Shown here in pieces: positions 43,168-54,829 of a DNA stretch of 55,000 nucleotides. Source of the DNA: Chrysomallon squamiferum (Eukaryota; Mollusca; Gastropoda; Neomphalida; Peltospiridae). The stretch is taken from the NCBI GenBank assembly GCA_012295275.1, contig CM022679.1, positions 8,169,669 through 8,224,668 of the forward strand, in the 5' to 3' direction. Position 1 is the stretch's first letter; each line of letters begins with the position of its first letter. Both the position numbers and the translations under genes were made by a program. The notes below the pieces were generated by a model that did not search any database, was not told where the DNA came from, and saw only the letters and a program-made list of their open reading frames with translations.

Positions 43168-46100
43168 GTAATTATACAAGCTGGACTGTACATATATCGA
43201 TTTTATTTAACAGACCGTTTTCACCGACCGAGGTACCTGTTCGACTCTTCGGAGTGACATTGTCAGACTTAAAGTGTTCGCTCGTCCAGACATCACGTCT
43301 CTACATTTATTCATGCATTTTTTAATTTTATAAAAACAATAATTTCTCAACGACTGCATCGCCTTTATCGATGAAACATGCGAGTCTTTTGAAGTATTCG
43401 GGTTGTCATGGTCCGTTTCCATTCCGTTGAACCGGTTATCGGTGACCCGTTGATTACTCCCCCCTGCCCAGCCGGTGGGGAAGTTACGGTGGCGATGAAC
43501 ACTCTCGTGTCACTCTAGTTAATGACCCACTTTTACGTTCCCAGTTGTAATAATGAATATGCTTCCTTTAGCGTATTAAAGGGTGTGGAGTATATAATTT
43601 AATATTCTATATGTAAAAAGGTTTCTAAAAACTTAAGATATGGCAGATTTTACATATTTGCTTTTCAATGTTTTCATTCATTTTACCCAATATTAATATA
43701 TTATTATGTAGCAATTTATGCATCAAGTAAAATAAAATAAAATAATAATAATAATAAGATTGATGTTATTACATAGATCCATGTACATGTCACATTTTGA
43801 ATATTTGGACACTAAGCAATAACTATGGGTGATTTAAATAATTAGTTAATTACAAATATTGAAATAAGATGGACATCAGGGTAACATTATATACACTTCA
43901 TGAACATTGGAAAATATTTTTTGATATTAGTTAAAGTAGATGAAGTTATTTTGGTCTAAGTGAGGCAAGGTTCTCAGTTATATTAATATTGAAAAATTAA
44001 GTAACAACTTTTTTATTTTTTTTTAAATTATATATTCAAAATGTATGGTATTTCCATGGTAGAAAATTATTACTGGTTTTGACTATCATTCTATATTTAC
44101 ACAAGCTAGCAGTTTAGAGAAATGTCCAAAATATTATACTATTTAAGAAGTTATATCAATAATGCAGTGAGGAAATTTTTTCAAATAATTAACATGGCTG
44201 TATGTTAGAACTAGCTTTCTCAACTGTACAATAATAATGTCTTATAGAAACCCAGAGATCACATAATGTCACATTTTTGTTTTAAGTGACATTATTTCTA
44301 GATTTGGAGAAGTAGGAGTAGTATAGTTTATCATCCAGTGTTTTAAAATAATGCTAAAATAATATTTAATGATAGTTGGTATCTATGTTCATTAAACAGT
44401 CACTGTGCAGTATAAATATTAATCTGACAGAATTAAAACTAACAATTATAAATCTACAGGACTGTAAAATAAATATTAGATGTCATACTGACTCCAAACC
44501 ATTTCCATGACTGGGTTGATCAGTCATTGAATCAAAAACAAAATTTATCATATTCTTCTTCTCTGTCCATTGTTAGTAGACTTAGGACAGAGGTTCAGTG
44601 TATGTCAAAATAAATACACAAGAAGAAAAATGACTTCAGAAAATTAACTTCAAATTCAAGTAAATTTGATATCATTTGTATAGTTTATGTAATGCTATCA
44701 ACACTTGTTATGTATGTAAGAAATATCTTGTTAATTAAACACTATGTTCATGGTTGTAATATAGACTTTGGTTTAAAATTAGTAATCAGTTTGAAATAAA
44801 TGTACATTAATTTTGTCTGCATCAGGATTTTTTTTTTTTTTCCTTCCTTTTGAAAAATTACAGCCAGAATGAAATTAATTAATTTGTTTTGTTTTGTTGT
44901 GGCATTCTAATCAGCAGTTTCAGGTGTGCAGTTTGAAATAGATACAACCTTTGGTTTTGATCACAAAGAAGTAATAATGTTTCAGATCTTTTTATTATTG
45001 TATGTCAGTATTTTGACAAAAGCAGTTTCCCGTAAAGACTGAGGCTTCTATAGAATTGTATGAAATTTAGTAGTCATTGTATTGCTATTTGTATGACTAT
45101 CTAAGAGTTGTCTTCCTTTTTTGTATGCTCTTCTGGCATTGATATACATTCCATAGCGCACAGTGAAATAACAATAATGTAATGTTTATGATTGTTGGTT
45201 CAAATTATTACAGACTGGAATGTAAGAATATATAAATAAACTTAAATCTAAATTAACATAATACATGAAGATTTAAACATTTCAAAAATATATTATTTTA
45301 AATTGTATACATGTACATATGGCTGTATATGCATGTCCATGCATAGAAATAGAATCATAGATACATGTGTGTTCAGTGTGTTGATACATTGAGAAAGAGA
45401 TTAGCATAAAGAAATCAGGCATGTATGGTTACAGAATAAAGAAGACAAGTGAATATGAAATAATTTATAAAACTTGCAGCAGTTGCTGTAAATAAAACTG
45501 TGCATTGTAATACTTAGAGAGGTAGAAATTAAACTTTCATACACTACATTTGAATAAATACTAGTTACATTTATAGAACTTGGTGACAGCTTTCCCACAA
45601 AACTCCATTATATTCATGATTAATAGTAGAATTATGATACCACACAAAAGTGACTTTCTCAGCCGTCACGCCTATCAAGTGGTTATGGTTAAAGCTGTTA
45701 CTACGCAATTGCTGAAAGGTGACTTTGACATAACATTTCCTTCTGACCTGTTCACTCAGGCACAGCTCAGTGAATTTTTTTTTTCCAGTCTTGTTTTTGA
45801 TTAAAATACCAAGAAATGGTACACGCTGAACATTTGTTTGAAACTGTTAAGATAAATTTAGAATTTTGTGAAATGGCTGGTCTTGAATTTCTTTTTCTGT
45901 TGATTTGGTGTTTATTTATTTTTTATTTTTTATTTATTTATTATTAATATTATTTTGTTGTTGTTGATGATGTTTTAAAAAAACAAAAAACTAACAACCT
46001 ACGACAAATGTAATTTATGCAAATAAATAATAATATAATAAATGCAGAAAGGTAACGAAGCTATATAAATTAAAAAAAAAAAAAAAATCAAACTTAAATG

Positions 46101-47685
46101 AATAATAGTTATTTTTAGTATGCATTCATTTTTATCTATCACATTACTTTCTTCCACTGAAACATAATACAACATTGTTTTTCTTTGTTCCATTGCTTGA
46201 AATACTACACCACTGTGATTCATGTTAGTACACTGTTAGACTTTGTGTTAAGTCCAGTTGGCTATCAATTTACTGGTCATATTGGCAAGGTGACCTTTAT
46301 AACAAATGTACAAGCACTGCCAAGATGATTCAGTATCATTAATCTTTCACATGTTACTTCAACATTAAATCTTAACATTGTCACCCAAAAGCATTTCCCC
46401 CCCACTCTTTCGTTGTAATCTATTTTCATTTAAAGAGGCTTTTTTTACTGCATTATAAATTAGATATATATATATATAGGCACACATTCAAAATGGATTT
46501 TTTAAGACTATCAAAAAATGTTAGCTTAACCTTGAAAGACAAAACTAATATAAAATAAAATGGTGGGGTTTTTTAAATTATTATTGTTAATTTATTTTGT
46601 TTTCCGTTGTTTGTTTTTTTTAAATACATTAATTATTCAAAAATTATTCCATATTTAAAATAATAATAACAGAGAAAAATTTTTCTTTTTGTTAAAATAA
46701 TTTTTCATAGAAAGTAATTTAACGTTAAGAAAAATATTTTTAATAAAATAAAATGATATAATTGTGATCATTGTCATTTTATTTTATTTTATTTTATTCT
46801 GTTCTATTTTTTCCAGCTTATGGACTGAAATGTTACGAGTGTAACTCCCATATACAACAAGCCTGTGCAGGTGATGTGGCCAAGTTCAAAGACCAGTTCC
46901 TTATAGATTGTCCACAGAATGCTACATCATGCAGGAAAATCCAGCAACAAGGTAAAACTATATAGTTTTCTTTTATTATTGTTCTTTTTTTTTTTCATTC
47001 CTTTCTTAGAAGTGTTATTAAGTTACATCTCTGACCAAATTGATTTGCCACATGAACATTTTAAAAGTTGTTCCATATCATGGGTGTATTGAATGTAAAA
47101 ACAGTATTTGTGTTGATTTGATATTTGTTAACAATAAATTGTATTTAGGAGTGGTGTTAGTGTTTTTAATATTAAAACAATTTCACATGGAAATTTTAAG
47201 ATTCAACTTGTTAAATTTTATTATCAGTACTGCACTGGTAATTTCAGTATGCACTCCTGAATGCCATATTGCATTATTAGTATTATAAATATTAGTTGCA
47301 GTATTTATAGTATATTATTATAGAATTACTATCATCATTATTGATATTTTATTATTATTATTATTTTTACTGTTATTTTTATTACAATTTTATTACTTTT
47401 ATTAATACTGCTATTATTATTTATAATGTTTTTGATGTCGTCATCATCATCATCATCATTATTGTTATTATTTCAGTCTACTATTCTGATGACTACCATG
47501 ACAGAACAATTCGCCAGTGTTCGTTTGTCATGGACCCTCCAACAAGCTGCATTGACAGGACAGGCACCTACCGATTCAAAACATCTTACTGCCATTGCCT
47601 TGATGAAGGTTGCAACAGCGGCCACACCATCGTCGTTTCCTTCATACTTCTAGCACTCACTCATATACTCACAAAAGTGTTGTAA
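43107..47685 (+). CDS. Ly6/uPAR-domain GPI-anchored protein (quiver/sleepless-like), isoform with exon 1B
   Basis: Exons 43107-43167, 46817-46951 and 47477-47685 join in phase into 405 nt, 134 residues. Visible: an N-terminal hydrophobic signal sequence (residues 1-20) with probable cleavage after AYG (21-23); mature start LKCYEC; ten cysteines (26, 29, 37, 52, 59, 80, 90, 104, 106, 111) with the terminal CN pair, the pattern of a three-finger Ly6/uPAR domain; an N-glycosylation sequon at N55; and a C-terminal hydrophobic tail (about 116-131) after N112-S113-G114, a likely GPI attachment site. Such proteins sit on the outer leaflet or are secreted; insect relatives (quiver/sleepless, boudin, crooked) act in channel modulation, sleep or septate-junction assembly. 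Which of these roles applies here is unknown. A second start exon at 39175 gives another isoform. Confidence 0.9.
43168..46816 (+). other. Ly6 gene intron 1 (after exon 1B)
   Basis: About 3.65 kb. The first 400 bp is relatively CpG- and GC-rich (for example 43430-43500); the rest is AT-rich and CpG-poor. A more GC-balanced patch lies at about 45590-45775. No exon recognised. Confidence 0.75.
46817..46951 (+). CDS. Ly6 gene exon 2 (first half of LU domain)
   Basis: Acceptor TTTTTTCCAG; encodes AYGLKCYECNSHIQQACAGD through CRKIQQQ with five cysteines and the sequon NAT; donor G|GTAAAA, phase 1. The LKCYEC start and the CYxC spacing are typical of the first finger of Ly6 proteins. Confidence 0.92.
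46952..47476 (+). other. Ly6 gene intron 2
   Basis: 525 bp, AT-rich, ending in TTA/TCA microsatellite sequence just before the acceptor. Nothing else seen. Confidence 0.85.
47477..47685 (+). CDS. Ly6 gene exon 3 (second half of LU domain and GPI signal)
   Basis: Acceptor ATTTCAG after a (TCA)n/(TTA)n tract. Encodes VYYSDDYHDRTIRQC... to YCHCLDEGCNSG and a hydrophobic tail IVVSFILLALTHIL, ending at TAA (47683-47685). Five cysteines, ending in the diagnostic C-x4-CN. Confidence 0.92.
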
Positions 47686-50600
47686 ATGAAGGGGACAATA
47701 TCGTTAAACAAAGAAAAAGCCAGTAAAAAAAAATAATTTTTTTAAAACATTTTTTATACACAGAAAATAAGTGATCATTTTAATAGAAATTTAGTTTTTT
47801 TTAACAGTAAATTTTCAACAGATAGAAGAACATATTTGTAAAAAAAAAAAAAAAAATTAAAATGACCAGTTGTCATAAATATTTAGCTACTACAGATCAC
47901 TTAAATTTAAATTTAATTTGTTTTTTTTTTTTTTTTAATTCCACAAATTAATCTAGAGTGTTTACTCAAGGCAATATTTTATTGTATTATTTTTATTATT
48001 GGTAACTGTTAGTATTACAGTTACACTGATACCCAAGTATGAAGGTTAATGTAACATGATTTTCAGACAAATATTTTTAGTGTTAATAACCCATACACAA
48101 ACTCAAACTGACAAAAAAAAACCAGCAACAATAGCCAAATGATGGCAGTCTTATGCACAACTTTGATTTTAGAAATTAAAAATGATCTGATTTTTTAAAT
48201 TATTATTATTTTATAATGAGTGTAAATATATAATATATTTTCTGAAAATGGTGTTACATTAGTCATGCTATTATTGAGAATTATATGTTGTTTTTAAAAC
48301 AAAGGTTTCCTTGTACTAAACAGGTACAGCGACCATCGATAAGCACTTTGTAACTATGCACAAACAACACAATGTGTGTGTGTGTGTATATTTTGATAGA
48401 CACAACAGGGTTTTATCAAAGTATATACAATATATTCCTCTGTGTAAGGATTACTGGTATGCCGTTTTATGACGTTACTGTTTGTTACATCTTCACAATG
48501 TCCATTTTCTTGTGAAGAAAACAACAAAAAGAATTACAGATTAAAAAAAAAAAAAAAGAAAGAAAGAAAAACAGTGCACAATGATTAATAACTACTTTGG
48601 AAAGCATCTTTCTATCAAGGGCATGACTGGAATTTGTATTTTGTGAAAAAGAAATGTCTTATTTTTACGGTGTATACTTCAGATGTTTGATAATGTACTT
48701 TTGTATGTGTACGAGATTGAAACTGAATTTTTTTAAACAGAATTTACTAGTATCTTTCTAAAAACTGATATTTTTGCATGGTTTCTGTCGGTAAATGTAA
48801 TTTTCAGAAATGCTTGATATAGGATATTGAAATTAATCGGGCATTGCATTATGAAGTAGTTTTAATCAGATTCGGTTATCAAACCTTGTTGTGTTAGGAC
48901 ATCATCAGGTTGGTTAATCATGTCAGGAAATGAGGTTGGCGAAAGAAACGGAATTAACTTGATTTAAAATATTTAATTTCAAGTAAGCCTTGGATTTCAA
49001 ACAATTTGATTTTCACTAAGCCTCTACTATCTCCATCTGAAATTTAAAATTTTACTTTTTTCTCATCTTCCTATTATTGTTGTTTTTTTCCTTTATTTCT
49101 TTTTTTCTTTTGTTCTTTCTTTACATTTTTATTATTATTTTCTTCTTGTTGTTGTTGTTTACTTGCTTGCATTTCGTGATATTTTTTTTCATTTTCTTTA
49201 CTATCTTACCTCTGTGGTGATAAACTGATTGTGTTACCTAATCCCTTTAATCCACATTCTAATTAAAACTGGATCTTACCATCTGTCGAGTTACTCTGGA
49301 TATCTGATCAGTTCCACAATGATAATAACGTTAGGGATCACCAAGTTAATGAATTCTGAAATCCTGTTTTAATTTTCTCTCACAAACCACCAACCTCATA
49401 TTTCTAGAACAGTCGCTCAGCATAGCAACATTGTATTAAAATGTCTGTGTTATTTTTGTGTTCCATTTGTATCTTACGCTGAATGGTGAAATTAAATTTT
49501 ACAAAGGTTTCAGTGATGATATTCCGTTACACTTGTTTATATGAAATAGCAATAGTATTTAGTTTGACCATTCATTAAAACATTCCTCCGGTATAACATA
49601 ATCCAGAAGTAATTATTATTATTATTATTATTATTGTCCTTTTTTAATCAGTTTTTAATTTAATTTTTTTTTTAAATGTACCTGTTCTAGTCTTTATAGT
49701 TACTTAAACATTTGTTATTGTTGTTTCCAGTTAAAAAACCACTTAATATTGTTACCACTAGCTATGTGTTCTGTACACTTAATGAATTTCTTTTTAAATA
49801 ATTTTCTTTTAATTTCAAATTTTCACCAAGATTATTACATTTAATTCACATTTTTTTAACAAGATATGTTCTTATTGTGGTGCCCTAGACATTCTTTACC
49901 TGCTCAACACATTTGCAGTTACTTTATTTTGCATTTTATTTTGCATTTTAGTACATAATCGAATACTCTATGGCATTTTAAAAATTATTTTTCAACTTTT
50001 TATGTTCTGTTATTATAAACCAAATCATCATGTATTAATAAGTGTTAATGTCCGCTGCATTATTTTATTAATGATTATGTATCTATTATTCAATAATTTC
50101 AGCCAGTTTATTTTCAAAAATGATAAAGAATGCAGTAAATATTTTGGTACAATTATACGATTTTTTATTAATATATATTTTTAATTTTTTTATTTTAATT
50201 TTTTTTTTTTTTTTTTTTCTATATTACTTACGGTCTTAATGTTCTGATTAAAACGAGTAATTGTTGGTTATAACAAAATAAAGGTTGTGCAGTGTTGGTC
50301 TTCCTAGAAAAATAATCAGTTTTTTTTTAATCAAACTAGGAAGGAGTAAGAAATCGTTTTTAACTATTTTATTAATGACAGGCCTCATAAACATCACTGT
50401 AACTGTAACTATAAATTTCAGATGGAGTAGATGAACATAAAAATTAAACTTAACCTTAGATTTATGAAAGTTTATCTTAAATGTTTTTGAAACTTCAGCA
50501 TAGGCATATAGAGAAGTCTTTGCTTATATCATTTGAATTGCAGATTGGCTTCAACTTGATTATATAGATGGAATAACCTTTGTTATTATTGTTATTAATT

Positions 50601-51200
50601 ATTATTATTTTTATTATTATAATTATTATTTTGCTACTACTACTATTACTATTATTATTATTGTTATTATTATTATTATATAATGCAGTAATATAATTTT
50701 CTTTTTAATTGTGTTCAGGTCACATGTTAATTAACAGTGAATTAGTATTTAGGTTTTAAGTTAGTATTTCTGAGGCTATCACATGATAGCATATTGTGTT
50801 CTCATCTTTGTACATACTGTACCCTGTTTTTAGTATTTTAATGTACCTAATCAACACAGTTAAACTGGAATTCTTTAATATTAAAATAAATCGTGGAAGT
50901 AAGAAAAATGTGACACAATAATTATTTTTTCTTCCTATTCTGTTTTGTTTAATTTTAATTTTAATGTATTTTATGTTCAAAAGCTTGTTGGAAAGTTCTG
51001 TTTTTTTGGTAAAAAAATAGTAATTTAGAATCGGGCTCGTTGTGCCTATTTTAACTGATATGTTTAGGAATATCAATTATTTTACAAAGTTGTATAAATG
51101 TTACTTGAGTGATACGTAGATAAATATAGATTTTAGTGTAAAAATGTCTTTCTTACTCCATTCTTTGTTTTCAATAAACGGATTATAGATATTCAGTGTT
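47686..51200 (+). other. Probable 3' UTR of the Ly6 gene
   Basis: About 3.5 kb, AT-rich, no coding sequence seen. Candidate poly(A) signals are AATAAA at 50277-50282 (followed by a GT-rich stretch) and at 51173-51178. DNA after about 51.2 kb has more CpG. Extent is inferred. Confidence 0.45.
51173..51178 (+). terminator. Candidate poly(A) signal AATAAA for the Ly6 gene
   Basis: AATAAA followed about 20 nt later by a GTGTTTCTT downstream element, at the place where CpG-poor DNA ends. An alternative upstream signal lies at 50277-50282. Confidence 0.4.
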
Positions 51201-51835
51201 TCTTACGATTTTTGCTTATAATTTCAGATGACTGTCACAACGCAGTATAATAAAATGGTATCGTTAAGTTTCCTACAATGAACCAGTGGTATCGGACAAC
51301 GTTCGTAAAATGAAACGTGTTTTGTTTTAAACAATAAATAAGAAAATTTATCAGAAAAAAAAAAAAATAAAAGAAGAAGAAGGAGGAAAGTTTTAAACTC
51401 AAAACTAAATAAATCAAGGCAGGGCCAGAACATGATCTCGTAACGCTAACGTCAATGCTACATGAATAGAATACAATTTTTTTTTTTAAAATAAATAAAT
51501 GAAATGATTTTCATTATGAATAAGAAGACATCGGTCGGCTAAAAGTCGCTGGATGCACTCAAATATTCAAACGGGCATTAAATGATTCAGGAATGATGAT
51601 CTGAAATGTCACGAATCAGTTTTGATTTATCGTGTCCACTCACCTGTCAGAAATCACTGTTAAGAAAACCGATTTATAAAAACTGACCACCGTTCTGACC
51701 TTCAGGTGTTTTTTAATGGGACTTGGTTTTCACCTCTCTGCCTCAGAAATCATTTGAAAATGATTAGAAAAGAATTAATACAATGGACTTAGCATACATA
51801 TTGACTTAATGTTAAACCATGGTTTATGTTAGTAT

Positions 51836-52375
51836 GCACTGATACTGCGACCATACATTTTATGTAAATGCAACAAATGTGTTGTATACTGCGCCCAGAT
51901 ATTGTATGTAAAATGCAACAAATGTGTTGTATGCAACGCCCCCTGATATTGTATGGAAATGTACGAAGTTATATACTGCGCCCTGTATGTAAATCCAACA
52001 AGTATGGCGTAAATTGCGCCCTGGTATACATTGTATACACTGTGCACTGATATTGTATGGAACGTCGCGAGTATTATGTACTACGCATTGATATTGTATG
52101 GAAATGCGTAGATACTACATATAACGCCCTAATATTCCACCGGCAAAAAAAAAATAATATATATTATACGCCCTAATACAGCACAGAAATGTACCAAGTA
52201 TGTTACAATGCAATGATACTATATGAAAATGCAGCAAAAATTGTTTACTACGCGTGACATTGGATGGCAATGCACCAAGTTTGGTTTATACTATGCTCAG
52301 ATACTGTACCGAATAGCACCATGTATATTAAACTCTACGACAATGTTATCAACAACGCCCAGGTACACTAAGTGA
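51836..52375. repeat. Degenerate minisatellite, about 11-12 units of roughly 40-57 bp
   Basis: Units run approximately GATATTGTATGGAAATGCAA then a variable ACAAGT...ATATACTGCGCCCT end. GATATTGTATG recurs near 51898, 51944, 52050 and 52090, and TACTGCGCCC, AACGCCC or TACGCCC closes most units. Units differ in length and sequence, so the array is old. Confidence 0.8.
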
Positions 52376-52379
52376 ATTT

Positions 52380-52793
52380 ATCACGCAGTTTGATACCAAT
52401 GTCGTTATTTTTATAAACACTTCAAATATGGATCCACTAACTTACAGTCTGGTTACTTTATTTTCTGCCAGAAATTTGGTCTATAAAGTTATAAACTTCA
52501 TTTTTAATGTGGAAATCGATTGAATGTTATCACCAAAACGATATCAAGTCTCGTTTTTTTTTCGTTTTTAAAATATTTGTTTGTTTGTTTTTTGTTTGTT
52601 TGTTTGTTTTGTTTTGTTTGTTTCCGTTAGTCTCTGGTATCTGTTTTCTAGAGGTTTTTCTTTTCCCTTTTTTTAAATATATCATTTTATTCGTTATCGA
52701 CGACGTCGTAGTTTTTATGTTGTTGTATTAACTACTATAACTTTTATAATTATCATCGTTATTATTATTTTATTTTATATTTTTATATTTTTT

Positions 52794-52853
<60 letters not shown>

Positions 52854-53090
52854 CATTAATCTCAAATTTGATTTATATTACCAGTTAAGATATTATTTAA
52901 ACAAAAACAAACAAAAAAATTTAAATTAGAACAAATTAAATTAGTCATGTACCTGAAAAGTTCTGTATACGAGTTTATAACAAACATAACACACAGAAAA
53001 CTCAGCAAATTTCATTAAATTTGTTATAACCGATACTGTTACAATAGCAATAAAACAATGTCGTAGTTCGTGTTGTTTGTAGAACTCAGT
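52380..53090. other. Intergenic, no gene seen
   Basis: T-rich and AT-rich; (TTTA)n-(TTA)n at 52792-52851. Nothing recognised. Confidence 0.6.
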
Positions 53091-53097
53091 CTGTTTA

Positions 53098-53252
53098 AAA
53101 TATTCAAGATATGGCTAAGCGGTGTGCATGGTGAGGGAGACATGACTCATTATGTGTGGGGAAGAGTTCGAATCCCCGACGGGGTGGGCGTGGTAAACAG
53201 CACTAAACAAATCTCGAGGGCAAACAAACAAACAAACGAAATAAATAAAAAT
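53098..53252 (+). mobile_element. tRNA-derived SINE-like element
   Basis: TGGCTAAGCGG (53112-53122) matches the RNA polymerase III A box and AGTTCGAATCC (53165-53175) the B box, with tRNA-like spacing. Downstream lies a short body (GGGTGGGCGTGG...CTAAACAAATCTCGAGG) and a simple tail (CAAA)n then (AAAT)n. The 5' part does not fold as a clean tRNA cloverleaf and has no matching acceptor stem, so a SINE head (Leu/Ser-like A box) is preferred over a functional tRNA gene. Confidence 0.65.
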
Positions 53253-53337
53253 TAAAAGCATAAAAGCATGTGTGGGCTGTGTATGCATATGTGAACGTTT
53301 TTCTGTAGATTTATACTTTAATGTGTCTGTGTGTTGA

Positions 53338-53389
53338 TGTCATGTGTGTGTGTATGAATGTGTGTGTGTGTGTATGAATGAATGAATGT

Positions 53390-53421
<32 letters not shown>

Positions 53422-53430
53422 GTGTGTGTA

Positions 53431-53478
<48 letters not shown>
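53338..53478. repeat. (TG)n/(TGTA)n/(TGAA)n compound microsatellite
   Basis: About 140 bp of mostly TG with TGTA and TGAA blocks; open frames on the minus strand (His-Thr repeats) are artefacts. Confidence 0.95.
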
Positions 53479-53630
53479 AGTGTATGTTTATATAATAATG
53501 TACCGGCAAAATATTTTTGAAACGCGTGACTTAATTTATGCAATCACATACAAAGAAATAAAACACTTATATATACCAATTTTTAAAATAAAAATGAATT
53601 AAAGTTTATAATAAGAAAAAATAAAAAAAA

Positions 53631-53632
53631 AA

Positions 53633-53670
<38 letters not shown>
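53631..53670. repeat. (AAT)n microsatellite
   Basis: About 40 bp of AAT. Confidence 0.95.
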
Positions 53671-53671
<1 letters not shown>

Positions 53672-53880
53672 TGTCGATTTGTTAACTGTTCAAACATTTC
53701 GAACAGTTTCTTGAAAACAGTTTTAACCACCATATCTGAACACAGACACCACCTGTTATAGCCACAGAACAATAAGGGTTAACTTTAGTAGGGTATAAAA
53801 ACGAAACCTGTATTTAATAATGGATCTTAAACGAATGTCGTTAAAATACCTTCTGTGTATAGAACGCCCATTCCCACGGT

Positions 53881-53882
<2 letters not shown>

Positions 53883-53962
<80 letters not shown>
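53883..53962. repeat. (CT)n microsatellite
   Basis: About 80 bp of pure CT. Confidence 0.97.
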
Positions 53963-53964
<2 letters not shown>

Positions 53965-54667
53965 GTTACAAATGTTGCTATTGTTGAAAATATTGACCGG
54001 TTTATTAAAGATTGAGGAATATGCTTTCATGCTACCCAATCGATAACAGTGGAAATGAAATAGCTGTAACAGGCTTTTTCTTTCATATTATAATATATAC
54101 ATAATTGTATGTGTTGCATGCGTGTTGTTGTGTGTATGTATGTACAAGCAGGCGCCCGTTTTCCTGTGCATAAATACCATTATCAAAGAATGCTTATTGC
54201 TTATAGAGATAACAGATGCCAAAAAGTGTAATACCGTCATGATACAAAAATTATATGTTCACAGGTTTGCTAAAATGAAATTCAGTCTAAATAATACAAA
54301 TCTAAATTTTTGTTTTGTAAAAAATATAAACACACACAGACATACACAGACACACATACTCAACAGAAGTAAGAAACTGGAATACAGGCAGAATTATTAT
54401 TTTATATATATATTTTATAGACAGTTCCAGCTTATTTTATCTAAAAAAACAGAGAATAAAACTCAGGGTTGTTTTCTCATTTACTGAAAATTTTGAGTCG
54501 AGCGTTTTTATGGGCGATATATAAATAACACAGAGATTTCGCAAAGCGAAAATTTCATTTTGGTTATTTGCAAAAAAAACGTCAAAGCTTCTGTTAGGAA
54601 TATAACGATTGAAATTAAAATATTACTAAATAGAGAGAGATTGAAAAGAGAAAAAAAGAGAGAGATT

Positions 54668-54669
<2 letters not shown>
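53963..54669. other. Intergenic, no gene seen
   Basis: AT-rich; the 121-codon open frame at 54122-54487 is low-complexity in parts and matches nothing recognised. Confidence 0.5.

Positions 54670-54717
<48 letters not shown>
54670..54717. repeat. (GA)n microsatellite
   Basis: About 48 bp of GA after shorter GA-rich stretches. Confidence 0.95.
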
Positions 54718-54718
<1 letters not shown>

Positions 54719-54829
54719 AATTCAAGTTACTCACATGATAGTTTCATTTCTGGTTGTCTCTGCTCTTGCAGTCTAATCTCTACGAACTTATTCGTTTTTA
54801 AAAACAAAAACAGTTTCTGTTTGAACATT

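Noticed and set aside
53110-53185. Functional tRNA gene
   Set aside because: A and B boxes are present, but no matching acceptor stem or convincing anticodon arm is visible; a SINE head explains it better.
53318-53543. His-Thr repeat open frames on the minus strand
   Set aside because: Translations of (TG)n/(CA)n repeats.
54122-54487. 121-codon open frame near the right end
   Set aside because: Lys/Asn/Ile-rich from AT-rich DNA with a (CA)n part; no domain recognised.
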